Origin: DATKZH01 sp964475955
GTDB taxonomy: Bacteria > Planctomycetota > Planctomycetia > Pirellulales > Thermoguttaceae
DNA: 15,992 nucleotides
Direction: 5' to 3'
NCBI GenBank assembly: GCA_964475955.1
Contig: CAYYZY010000180.1
Span: 1 to 15,992 of the forward strand
Positions within the stretch are counted from its first letter, which is position 1; the number at the start of each line of letters is the position of its first letter. Both the position numbers and the translations under genes were made by a program. Below the pieces are notes generated by a model, which did no database searches, was not told the origin of the DNA, and worked only from the letters and a program-made list of their open reading frames with translations. Positions 1 through 7,159 of the stretch are shown in pieces.

Positions 1-411
1 GTCTCCAACCCAGAGCTGATTGATGCCGTCCGGCGGAGGCGCGTCGACCAGCAGGTTCGGGCTGTAGCCCAGGCTGTGGCGGCTGTCGGTGGTGCGGGGC
101 TTGAACGACTTCGGCTGAATGGCCATCAGCCCCATCTCGTGCATCAGCCACCCCACCCGTCGCCGGCCGCAGGGCTGGTGGCGGGCTGCCAGCTCCGCCG
201 CGATCCGCCGCGCCCCGTAACGCCGACGGTGCGCCCAGAAGATGCCGCGGACCACGGGCCGCAGACGGTTGTCGCCCCGCCTTCGCGCCGAGACGCCGTC
301 GTCCCGCCAGGCGTAGTAGGCGGAGCGGCTGACGCTCAGGCTTTCGCACAACAGGGACACGGGAAAGGATTCCTCTTCGAGCTGCTGGATGGCTGCGTAG
401 ACCTCGGTCAC
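1..411 (-). CDS. IS3-family transposase OrfB, N-terminal part (DDE integrase)
   Basis: The catalytic half of the IS3 transposase. About 137 residues are present, starting from GTG 411-409, which overlaps the OrfA stop (GTGA). It is more likely made as OrfAB by the upstream frameshift. Visible parts are the N-terminal segment (TEVYAAIQQLEEESFPVSLLCESLSVSRSAYYAW) and the HTH_21-like DNA-binding region (RRRYGARRIAAELAAR, GRRRVGWLMHEMGL). The beginning of the rve/DDE catalytic core then reads NQLWVGD, whose final Asp is the first residue of the DDE triad. The window ends on that codon, so the second Asp and the Glu cannot be seen. The part present has no stop or frameshift. Confidence 0.9.
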   Translation of the reverse strand, partial: MTEVYAAIQQLEEESFPVSLLCESLSVSRSAYYAWRDDGVSARRRGDNRLRPVVRGIFWAHRRRYGARRIAAELAARHQPCGRRRVGWLMHEMGLMAIQPKSFKPRTTDSRHSLGYSPNLLVDAPPPDGINQLWVGD

Positions 412-707
412 ATCCGCTGGCTGAAAATGGCCAAGGCTTTTTTTAAGACGTCACGCTCCCGCTCGACGCGGCGGAGGTCCTCCTCCAGTTGGCGGACGCG
501 GCTCTCCAGCGTGGCCGCGGCCGCGCCGCTTTGCCTGAGCAGCCTGGCTTTCCAGCGGTACAGAAGGCTCACGCTGCTGAGCCCGAGGTTCTCGGCGACC
601 GACTCGGCCCGATGTCCGTCCAGCACCATCTGGACGGCCTCGGCCTTCAGTTCCTCACTGTACACCCGACGACCACGACGCTTCCTGCGACTCGAATTCC
701 CGGCCAT
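408..707 (-). CDS. IS3-family transposase OrfA (helix-turn-helix protein)
   Basis: A 99-residue basic protein that binds the element's ends and provides the N-terminal half of the OrfAB fusion transposase. The start is basic (RRKRRGRR), followed by an HTH_Tnp_1/IS3 helix-turn-helix (about residues 15-55, with YSEELKAEAVQMVLDG and SVSLLYRWKARL). A leucine-rich coiled coil (about 65-95, LESRVRQLEEDLRRVERERDVLKKAL) serves for multimerisation. The ATG at 707 has an AGGAG ribosome site 7 bases upstream. The stop at 408-410 overlaps the start of OrfB. Near its end the gene carries a seven-A slippery run, where a -1 shift gives OrfAB. Length and layout are normal for the family, and it looks intact. 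Confidence 0.93.
   Translation of the reverse strand: MAGNSSRRKRRGRRVYSEELKAEAVQMVLDGHRAESVAENLGLSSVSLLYRWKARLLRQSGAAAATLESRVRQLEEDLRRVERERDVLKKALAIFSQRM
438..444 (-). promoter_or_regulatory. Programmed -1 ribosomal frameshift site (A AAA AAA G)
   Basis: On the minus strand OrfA reads TTA AAA AAA GCC, giving the heptamer A_AAA_AAA followed by G in the OrfA frame. Slipping back one base continues directly as AGC CTT GGC CAT TTT, which is exactly the frame of OrfB. A-runs of this type are the known frameshift signal of IS3-family elements. No stimulatory hairpin was worked out. Confidence 0.8.
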
Positions 708-765
708 AGCACACTCCTCCGCTGCTCAGTTTAGCAGCAAAACTAAGCATTTGGAGTGTCCGGCA

Positions 766-1923
766 ATTCGGCGCCACCTCCACCACCTGACTCGTCCCGT
801 GAAGCGTGTTTCGCGCACCATCCCAGTGCTCTTCCGCGACGTCGATCAGACCTTGCGTGATGTGGCGCGACGTGCTCAACAGTTGCGGGTGGTCGACCTG
901 CGGGCGCACGGCAAGGACCCGGCAGGTCCGCTTGGGCAGTGTCTGCCTGAGGGTCCCGTGGATCGGTTCGACGAATCGGTCTTTCCAGTAGTCGAAGCCG
1001 ACATAGGTCGTCGATCGGCTCAAGCCGAGCTTCTCCAAGTCGTAGACGACCTCGGTCGCCTCGGTCGGGCTCCAATTGAACAGCCCGATGACCGCGAGTC
1101 GCTCATTACGGACCAGCCAGATGCGAGGATGGTTGGTCTTGAACAGATCGACCGGACGTGCGTCGAGGTCATGGCCGGGGAGGCATCGCCTCAGCAGGTC
1201 GAGCCGGTCGGGCGGCAGATCGGCGTACTGTTCGCTCGACGTATGCATCGCACCGGACACGGCAAGCCACGAACACATCCAGCGCGCGCCGTCGATCGGA
1301 TTGCTCGGCCGGACGTACACCGGATCCGGATCGTTGTACCAGATGCGCCGGTGGAGGAAGTAGAGGTTCGTGCCGTGCCAAGGCCCGCGTGTCACCGCGC
1401 GCCAGTCTCCTCGCCCGGCGGCGCCGTTGTCGGGCCCGATCCGCATTCCGTCGATCAGGCCGAAAGCGGGCCCCATGCACATCATGTTCTGCGACACGTT
1501 GCAGCCGAGCACGAACACGTCGGGCGCGGCGTCGCGCAGAATGCCCAATCCCTTTCGGTACGCCTCGATGTGTGTGACATGTGGATCGTGCAGCAAGGCC
1601 TTTCCGAAGTCCTGGTCTCGATAACCGGTGTGGACGTAGATGTTGTTCGAGGGCATGCCGGTGTGCATCCCGTCGATCTTGAAGTAGCGGTATCCCCAGT
1701 CGTAGACCCGCTTCACCCGCTGATGCAGGAACGTCTGCGCTTTCGGCTGGGAAAGGTCGAGACACGTCCCCGACCAGCGCTCGTCGTGGAACGGCGTGCC
1801 GTCGGCGTTCTTCGCGAAGACCTTCGGATCGAAGTAAGGACTGCGGAAATTGCCCGCAAAGGGCATGAACCAGATTCCGGGGACCATGCCGTGCGAGGCG
1901 ATCTTCCGGGCCGTGTGGGCCAA
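766..1923 (-). pseudogene. Alpha-galactosidase-like glycoside hydrolase (GH36/GH27-type), both ends missing
   Basis: An open frame of 386 codons resembling bacterial alpha-galactosidases of clan GH-D, which hydrolyse terminal alpha-galactosides through a double-displacement mechanism. The (beta/alpha)8 barrel strands are visible: HGMVPGIWFMPFAGN, the nucleophile strand GYRYFKIDG (Asp), and GMRIGPDNG, whose Asp sits where the acid/base is expected. A beta-rich C-terminal domain follows (LAVIGLFNWSPTEATEVVYDLEKLGL). The N-terminal third is absent: upstream the DNA is brxHI in another frame, joined at about 1922. The C-terminus is cut at about 766, where the IS3 end begins, just after NTLHGTSQVVE. 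No proper start codon or ribosome site is present; TTG 1923 is only a formal start. Substrate cannot be told. It is almost certainly non-functional. Confidence 0.82.
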
Positions 1924-2341
1924 CCTTCGTCGAGACCAGCATCACTTCCAGCGACTCGGGTGTGGTGAGCAGGCAGTCGGGCGGGTCGCGCAGGGCTCTC
2001 GCACGTGTCGCCTGTTTCACGTCGCCATGCCATAGTGCAGACCGCCGCCCCAAGAGGGTGCAGTACCGCTGCAACCGGATGTCCAGGTTGTTCAAGAGCG
2101 CCTTGATGGGACAGATATAGAGGACGCTCAGGCCGGACCAACCCTCGGCCAGCATCCGCGACACGACCGGAAAGAACGCAGCCTCGGTCTTGCCGTTGGC
2201 GGTCGGGGCCAGGACGATCAGATGGTCGCCGGAAAGTGCTCGGGGAATCAACGCCTTTTGGAACGGGCGCAGTTCGCGCCATCCCAGGCTGTTCACGACA
2301 TGGTGCTGGAGTGCGGGATGGAGTTGCTCGAAGTTGCTCAC
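1922..2341 (-). pseudogene. brxHI: BrxHI-like DEAD/DEAH helicase (type 2 BREX), N-terminal fragment
   Basis: The first 140 residues of an Lhr-like superfamily 2 helicase of the kind that closes type 2 BREX operons. The fragment shows the Q-motif region (LGWRELRPFQKALIPRALSGDHLIVLAPTANGKTEAAFF), with Walker A/motif I ending in GKT. Motif Ia (CPIKALLNNL) and motif Ib (TTPESLEVMLVSTKV) follow. Homology then stops abruptly, before the DEVH box (motif II), and the DNA switches to the alpha-galactosidase in another frame. The start is GTG 2341-2339, overlapping the brxD stop as GTGA, so translation was probably coupled to brxD. Without motifs II-VI it cannot be an active helicase. Family assignment rests on recalled motif patterns plus the BREX neighbours. 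Confidence 0.82.
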
Positions 2342-3135
2342 AGATCTAGCTCGATCTCGTCAACGTCGGCTGCTCCCATGGCCTGCCGTTCCACGGCCGT
2401 CAATTCTCTATCACTGAGCGTAAGGGCGTAATGCGCGCGGGGGTCAAAATCTGCGTGCTGATCGATCAGATCGAGCACGTCCATGACCAGCTTCTTGAGG
2501 AATATCCGGGGCGTGACGCCGATCTTGCCACCCAGCTTGCCGCCCACCGCACTGGCCAGGTCGCGGACGTACGTGTCGTCACACAACCGGCCAATCCGAT
2601 CGGCCGATTTCGCATGCGCTTGGAAGATGTCACGCACTTTGCATCCGACCATACACAGCCGATCCAGGTCGAAGGCCGGGAGCCGGATTTGGACCGCGCG
2701 GGGATTGTCGAAGCGCGCGTCGGTCTGGAAGTCGACGTGGAGGCGTTGCGCGAGTGGTTCCAGTCGCTGGATGCCCTGGGGTCCCTCGAAGAAAGCCGGC
2801 GTGCCCGTGATCAACAAGTACAGGCCGGGAAACCGACCCGAATCGACTTCGTCGATCAACTGCCGAAGGGCGTTGAGGCTCTTGTCGCGCACGTCGCTAC
2901 GGGCCCGCTGGATCGTCTCGACCTCATCCAGCACGAGCAGCAGACCGGCCTGACCAGAATCACGCAGGATCGCCAGGACCCCTTGGAGGAAATTGAGCGC
3001 GCCGAAATGGTCGATGTCGCCCTTGACGCCGGCGAACCGTTTCGCGCCGGCGGCGACGTTCGGCTGCTCGGAGAGCCAAGCAAGGATACCGTCGGCCGTG
3101 GCGTGGTCCGTCTGGGCATTGGCCTGCCGATATTC
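2338..3135 (-). pseudogene. brxD: BrxD-like ATP-binding protein (type 2 BREX), N-terminus missing
   Basis: About 265 residues matching the C-terminal two thirds of BrxD, the P-loop ATPase of type 2 BREX. The similarity begins at EYRQANAQTDHATADGIL and runs through GVKGDIDHFGALNFLQG. Walker B follows (AGLLLVLDEVETIQRARSDVRDK), then a sensor-like segment (LYLLITGTPAFFEGPQGIQRLEPLAQRLH). It ends at the natural C-terminus DEIELDL. The N-terminal portion with the Walker A P-loop is gone. Just upstream in this frame is a TGA, and the DNA beyond is pglZ in a different frame. The first in-frame GTG is at 2934, with no evident function as a start. It overlaps brxHI by 4 bases, the one intact boundary in the island. 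Confidence 0.85.
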
Positions 3136-3137
3136 TC

Positions 3138-5081
3138 AGTCCCGCAGTCGAGGACGTGCCCATGATCACTCACGATAACGACCACGCGATTTGCGATCCT
3201 GGCCTCGTGTAATAGGGCGGGCAGCACTTTGATTTCGTCGCGGGACCAGCGCGTGTCGATCTGCTCCCCCTTCAGCAGATGATCGTCGACGGCGTTGACG
3301 ACGACACCGACGATGCGACGCTGCGAGGATCCGATTTCCCGACGCACCTCGCCCGCAAGGCTTGCGTCGCCCGCTTCCCGCAGCCCCGGCTTGTGGAACA
3401 GAACCGGTGGTGAACCGCTCCGGCACTGCGTGACGAGGGCCGGGAGCACGACGAAGCCGGTTGTCTCTTGATCGGCCCCGCCGTGCGCCAGCCGACCGCA
3501 GAAGAGACTCGTACGCGACGTTTCGGTCACGCTCGGTATCGTGGCCAGTCCCGGCCGGTTCGCCCCGCGACCCTCCTCGGCCAGTGCGACCCATTCGTGC
3601 CGCGTGATGTCCGCCAGGAGCTCGCGGTACACGGCCACGCTCATGCCGTCGATGAGGATCACCAGAACGGGAACCTCGGCGGCCAGTGGGCCGACGATCC
3701 GCTCCAGAATCGATTCCACGGGTAGCACGTCATGGCCCGTTGATCCGGCGGCCGTCCAGTCCTTCAGGAGGTCGGCAAAGCGGCGTGCATGCTCCTCTCG
3801 CAGCTCTCTCACCTGGTTGAAAAGCCTGCCATACGCCTCCGAGAGCTCGCGCACTGGATCGCCGGTGCGAAGGGTCAACCGTGCCCAATCGACGAAGCCG
3901 CCTTCGGCCAGTAGATACGTTGCGGCCTCGGAAAGGGATTCCGGCCCTTCGGGCGTGCGCTGCTCGCCAGGTAGCCAGCGGACCAATCGCATGGCCATAT
4001 CAACCCGCTGAAGGCGGCGACCTTCCCGGCCTGCAAAGTCATGTGCCAGTATGGCGCGCCGGGCATCCGAAAGAGCATCAAGGTCGCGTGAACCCGTCTG
4101 TGTTAGAGTGTCCGCGAGCTTTGAGCCGAAGGCCGCCAGTCGCTGGTCGAACCCTAGCGGCGACGTGTCGCTCAGATGGGCGAATGCCTCGGCACCGATC
4201 TCACGGAGGACCTCGTCAGCCCGCCCGAGCTGCTGTCGCTTTGCCTTGGGGTCGGTCAGTTGCAGTCGAACGACTTCGGTTGCGGCGACGCTCCAGCGCC
4301 CGATCGCACCGGAACTCGGGGACTCGCCGCCCAGGTACCGCTCCTCCAGCTTCCCAGTGGCCCTCTCCAAGCGCCCGGCGACTTTCGGATGAAAGACGAC
4401 TCCGGCCGCCAGCCCGATAGGCAAAGCATCCGGTCGCTCGTTGGCGCAGACGCAATCGAGGATCAAGGACGCCGCAGGGCCGGCCATCTCCGCAAGCCAC
4501 TCGGCCGCGCCCTTTCGGAACGACTCCGGGGCCTTCTGGAATCGCTCGACATGGTCCTTTTCGATCGACCACTTCAGGAGGGCCTGCAAATCGGGCCGTT
4601 CGCCGACGAGTCCGATCCCGCGGCCCAGCACGATGGGCCAGACCGTCTCGGCGTCGAGAAAACCACCGGTCGCTGCCGGACAGCCCTCGCGAGGGACCAG
4701 CTCCATCAAATGCTCGGCGATCCACGTGTGTCGCGTAATGCGCGGATCGATCGAATGGGCCTTGAACAGGGACTTGACGATCTGCCAGCTATCGATCGGA
4801 GTCAGTTTTCGCCTAGCGAGCCGCACCAAGATATCGTCGCCAAGGTCTCCGTCTTCCAAACCGGTGATCAGTACCGTCGTGGCATCGTCTTCCTTCTCGC
4901 GCAGGGCGATTCGCATCGCCAGCGGTGAGTCGCACTGCTCGATCACGTAGATCTCATCGTCGTCCTGCTTTCGACGTTCGTCCGTCCATCTTCCGCGGCT
5001 ATGAAGGCCGATTACCCGCGCATGGGGTATCTTCTGGCGGATGGCGGCAACCAGGGCCTTGATCTGGTTGAACGTCGATGG
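3138..5081 (-). pseudogene. pglZ: PglZ alkaline-phosphatase-superfamily protein (type 2 BREX), both ends lost
   Basis: About 648 residues of PglZ, the hallmark phosphatase-fold protein of BREX. Similarity begins at STFNQIKALVAAIRQKIPHARVIGLHSRGRW (5078 leftwards), so only a few N-terminal residues and the start codon are missing. The metal-binding strand VLVILIDGMS lies near 3650, the nucleophile region ATIPSVTETSRTSLFCGRL near 3530, and the second metal-binding motif VIVSDHGHV near 3165. Homology ends at DCGT (3138), and the frame runs on for about 94 residues of out-of-frame brxD to a stop at 2856. The nearest internal ATG is at 4946. The family is roughly 900 residues long from memory, so the C-terminal quarter or so is missing. 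It lies between pglY and brxD fragments, the normal BREX-2 order. Confidence 0.87.
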
Positions 5082-5644
5082 AAAGTACGGTCTGTCTGCT
5101 CAGCGACCGCGAGAATCACGAGATTCTTCACCTCTTTCGGGAGTCCCATCGGCTTGGGCACGTCGATCCACCTGCGAAGCTGCCCGACGGTCATCGCGCT
5201 GCCGGTCTCCGCCGCCTTCTTCATGAAATGGTTCTGCCAGTGCCGGCCAAGCACGAAATGCGTGGCATCGTGCCCCATCTCGCCGAGCAGGAGCGGATTG
5301 GCGATGTGCCGCATCAATGGCCGCAGGGGACGATCGACGGCAACCCGCCCGTCCTGCGACCGCGCGGCCTCGCTGACGATCTGATGCACCTTCTTGAGAT
5401 TGCTGGTCTTCACCTCGGCTTCGAACTCGGGCGCAGCCGGGAACTCGTCTTCCAACGCCTGGCTCAAGAGGTTCTTCATCGCGCCGCCCAGGTCCGCGGC
5501 CACCGGCGGCTGCGGGTCGAACCCCGGCCAGAGCGACACGAACTGCTCGTGAGGCTCCATCTCGTGTGCTGCGTCCAGCGAGCCCGGCGTCAGCGACTCC
5601 AGCCCATACGCTGCGTACAGATGGTTCTGCACGCGCTGCCTAAG
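5081..5644 (-). pseudogene. pglY: PglY/BrxC-like BREX ATPase, internal fragment
   Basis: A 188-codon open stretch matching the mid-to-late part of PglY, the large P-loop ATPase of type 2 BREX. It includes the segments RQRVQNHLYAAYGLESLTPGSL, MEPHEQFVSLWPGFDPQPPVAADLGGAMKNLL, SNLKKVHQIVSEA, HDATHFVLGRHWQNHFMKKAAETGSAMTVGQLRRWID and PKPMGLPKEVKNLVILAVAEQTDRTF. The N-terminal portion, where BrxC/PglY carry their P-loop, is cut off by the IS4-type element whose inverted repeat starts at 5645. The C-terminal part is lost at 5081, where the DNA switches to the pglZ frame. A GTG at 5674 lies inside the IS, so the formal start is not native. PglY rather than type 1 BrxC is chosen because the neighbours are PglZ, BrxD and BrxHI. 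Confidence 0.8.
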
Positions 5645-5665
5645 CCCAATACCGTTGAAATAGGC
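5645..5665 (+). repeat. IS4-type element left terminal inverted repeat
   Basis: Starts CCCAATACCGTT and continues with an AAxTAGxC pattern shared by the right end in inverse orientation (17-18 of 21 positions agree). It immediately follows the pglY reading frame. Confidence 0.88.
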
Positions 5666-5729
5666 GCAAGTCACAGTCTTCTGCTAAGTTAGGTTTGGAC
5701 AACAGACCTACAGCAGGGAGGCTGTGACG

Positions 5730-7121
5730 ATGACGCAACAAGGTGGTTGCGTGCTTCCGCCCGACGAGTCGGGCAGGATTTTGGATAGGCTGGCGGGATT
5801 GGACAAGGTTATCACGCCCGCCGTGGTCCGGCAAGTCCTGTTGGCCACCAAACGGGTCAACCCACGGGCTTGCAAGTTGACCCACGAAGTCGTGTTGTGG
5901 GTGGTCTTGGCGATGGGAATCCTCACCGATCTGCCGATCCGACAGGTCTTCAAACACGCACGGCGGTTGCGGAGGGGGGAAGAGGCTCCCTGTCGATCGA
6001 GTCTCTGCGTCGCCAGGCGACGCTTGGGCGTTCGCCCCGTGCGGTGATTGTTCGACGAGGTGGTGCATCCCTTGGCCGAGCCGGATACGCCGGGAGGGTT
6101 CTACCGCGGGATGCGTCTGATGGGCATCGACGGGACGGTGCTCAACGTGCCCGACAGCCCGGCCAACGCGAAGACGTTCGGGCGTCCCTCGGGCGGCGAT
6201 CGCGGGGAAGGTGCGTTTCCCCAAGTGCGGAAGCTGAGTCTGGTCGAACTGGGCACGCACGCCGAGGTGGCCCTCCAGATCAAACCGTGCACGTCGAGCG
6301 AACAGGCGGCGTTGCCCAGCCTGCTTCGGCATCTGACCCCCGAGATGCTCTTGATCCTCGACCGCAACTTCTTCAGCTACGAGCTGTGGAAGACGCTGGT
6401 TTCCCGGGAAATCAACGTGCTGGCGCGCGTCAAGGCGAACCTGATCCTCGAACCGATCGAGCGACTCTCCGACGGCTCCTACCTGGCGAAGATTTACCCC
6501 AACACCTATGCCCGCCAAAAGGATCGCCATGGCCTCGTCGTGCGGGTGATCCAGTACACGCTCGACGATCCCGGGCGCGTCGGCCACGGCGAACAGCACA
6601 CGTTGCTCACCACCCTGCTGGACGAAAAGCTCTATCCGGCGATGGAGTTGATCTGCGGGTACCATGAGCGTTGGGAACACGAACTGGTTTTCGACGAGCA
6701 AAAGACGCATCAGGATCCGCGTCGGGCCGCCAAGCCCGCCCACCTGCGCAGTGAGACGCCGGCCGGGGTGATTCAAGAAGTGTACGCGTTGTCGTTGGGG
6801 CATTTCGCGGTCCGGGCGTTGATGTTCGAGGCCGCCGAGCGGGAGCAACTCGATCCCGATGGGCTTTCCTTCAGTGGCTGTTTTCACGTGCTGAAGTGCC
6901 GCTTGCCGGAGTGCGACGCCCGCGCTGAGCGATCCTTTCGTGAGTGGTGTGAATCGCTTCTCTGGGAACTCGGCCAAGAACGGACCGAGCCGCGTCGCAA
7001 CCGCATCAATCCCCGCGTCATCAAACAGAAGATGTCCAAGTGGCCCAAGAAGCGACCCGAACACCGCCACCCGCCGCCATTGACGAAAACCTTTGAGGAG
7101 GCAGTAGTTATGGCTAATTGA
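5730..7121 (+). pseudogene. IS4-family DDE transposase interrupted by an in-frame TGA
   Basis: One frame of 464 codons, broken by TGA at 6045-6047 into about 105 and 357 residues with no frameshift. The ATG at 5730 has a GGGAGG ribosome site 9 bases upstream; GTG 5724 is an alternative. The N-terminal part (ITPAVVRQVLLATKRVNPRACKLTHEVVLWVVLAMGILTDLPIRQVFKHARRL) is the family's leader domain. After the stop come the catalytic motifs: MGIDGTVLNVPD (first Asp, near 6129), LLILDRNFF (second Asp, near 6360), and the IS4 signature Y-2-R-3-E-6-K (YHERWEHELVFDEQK, Glu near 6681). The full DDE triad is present downstream. The TGA is most simply a point mutation. Restart at TTG 6048 would give a protein lacking the leader domain. 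Confidence 0.87.
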
Positions 7122-7132
7122 ACGGTATTGGG
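7112..7132 (-). repeat. IS4-type element right terminal inverted repeat
   Basis: Reads CCCAATACCGTT on the minus strand from 7132 inward. The last codons of the transposase (stop at 7119-7121) lie inside this repeat, so the coding region runs into the end of the element. Confidence 0.88.
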
Positions 7133-7159
7133 GTTAACCCCCCTTCGCCCGACCAACCG

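Larger units (their letters stand above)
1..765 (-). mobile_element. IS3-family insertion sequence, 5' part (runs off left edge)
   Basis: OrfA and OrfB of an IS3-family element lie on the minus strand in the usual overlapping arrangement, with OrfB one frame back. The outer end is placed at about 765. There the alpha-galactosidase-like reading frame stops resembling its family, and the minus strand begins TGCCGGACACTCC, fitting the 5'-TG rule of IS3 ends. The other terminus is outside the window, so neither the paired inverted repeat nor the 3-4 bp target duplication can be checked. The element sits inside the alpha-galactosidase gene and truncates it. Family assignment is firm. The exact terminus is inferred. 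Confidence 0.85.
5645..7132 (+). mobile_element. IS4-type insertion sequence with imperfect terminal inverted repeats
   Basis: A complete-looking element of about 1.49 kb. Its ends are inverted repeats: the left end (5645-5665) begins CCCAATACCGTT and the right end (7112-7132), read on the minus strand, begins with the same 12 bases. After that the arms read GAAATAGGC and CAATTAGCC. Between them is one IS4-family transposase frame interrupted by a TGA. The flanks (left ...GCTGCCTAAG, right GTTAACCCCC...) do not show the roughly 10-12 bp direct repeat expected from a simple IS4 insertion. Left of it is a pglY fragment; right of it is the end of the deoxyhypusine-synthase-like gene. It therefore marks a border between two unrelated DNA blocks. 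Confidence 0.9.

Noticed and set aside
76..1968. A 630-codon plus-strand open frame
   Set aside because: It runs antisense through the IS3 genes, the alpha-galactosidase fragment and the helicase joint, and its product has no family-like features.
2856..4946. A natural PglZ variant with a novel arginine-rich C-terminal domain
   Set aside because: The tail is brxD DNA read out of frame, with the BrxD homology visible in the adjacent frame over the same bases.
1922..5644. A working or minimal BREX system
   Set aside because: Every BREX gene present lacks an essential part (PglY both ends, PglZ start and C-terminus, BrxD Walker A, BrxHI motifs II-VI), and no pglX methyltransferase is in the window.
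6045..6047. TGA read as selenocysteine or as tryptophan under an altered code
   Set aside because: No selenocysteine-type hairpin was recognised, transposases of this family are not selenoproteins, and TGA ends other genes in the window.
5640..7070. A 476-codon open frame antisense to the IS4-type transposase
   Set aside because: It is a shadow frame caused by codon bias. The plus strand carries clear transposase motifs with DDE and Y-R-E-K signature, and the antisense product has no recognisable motif.
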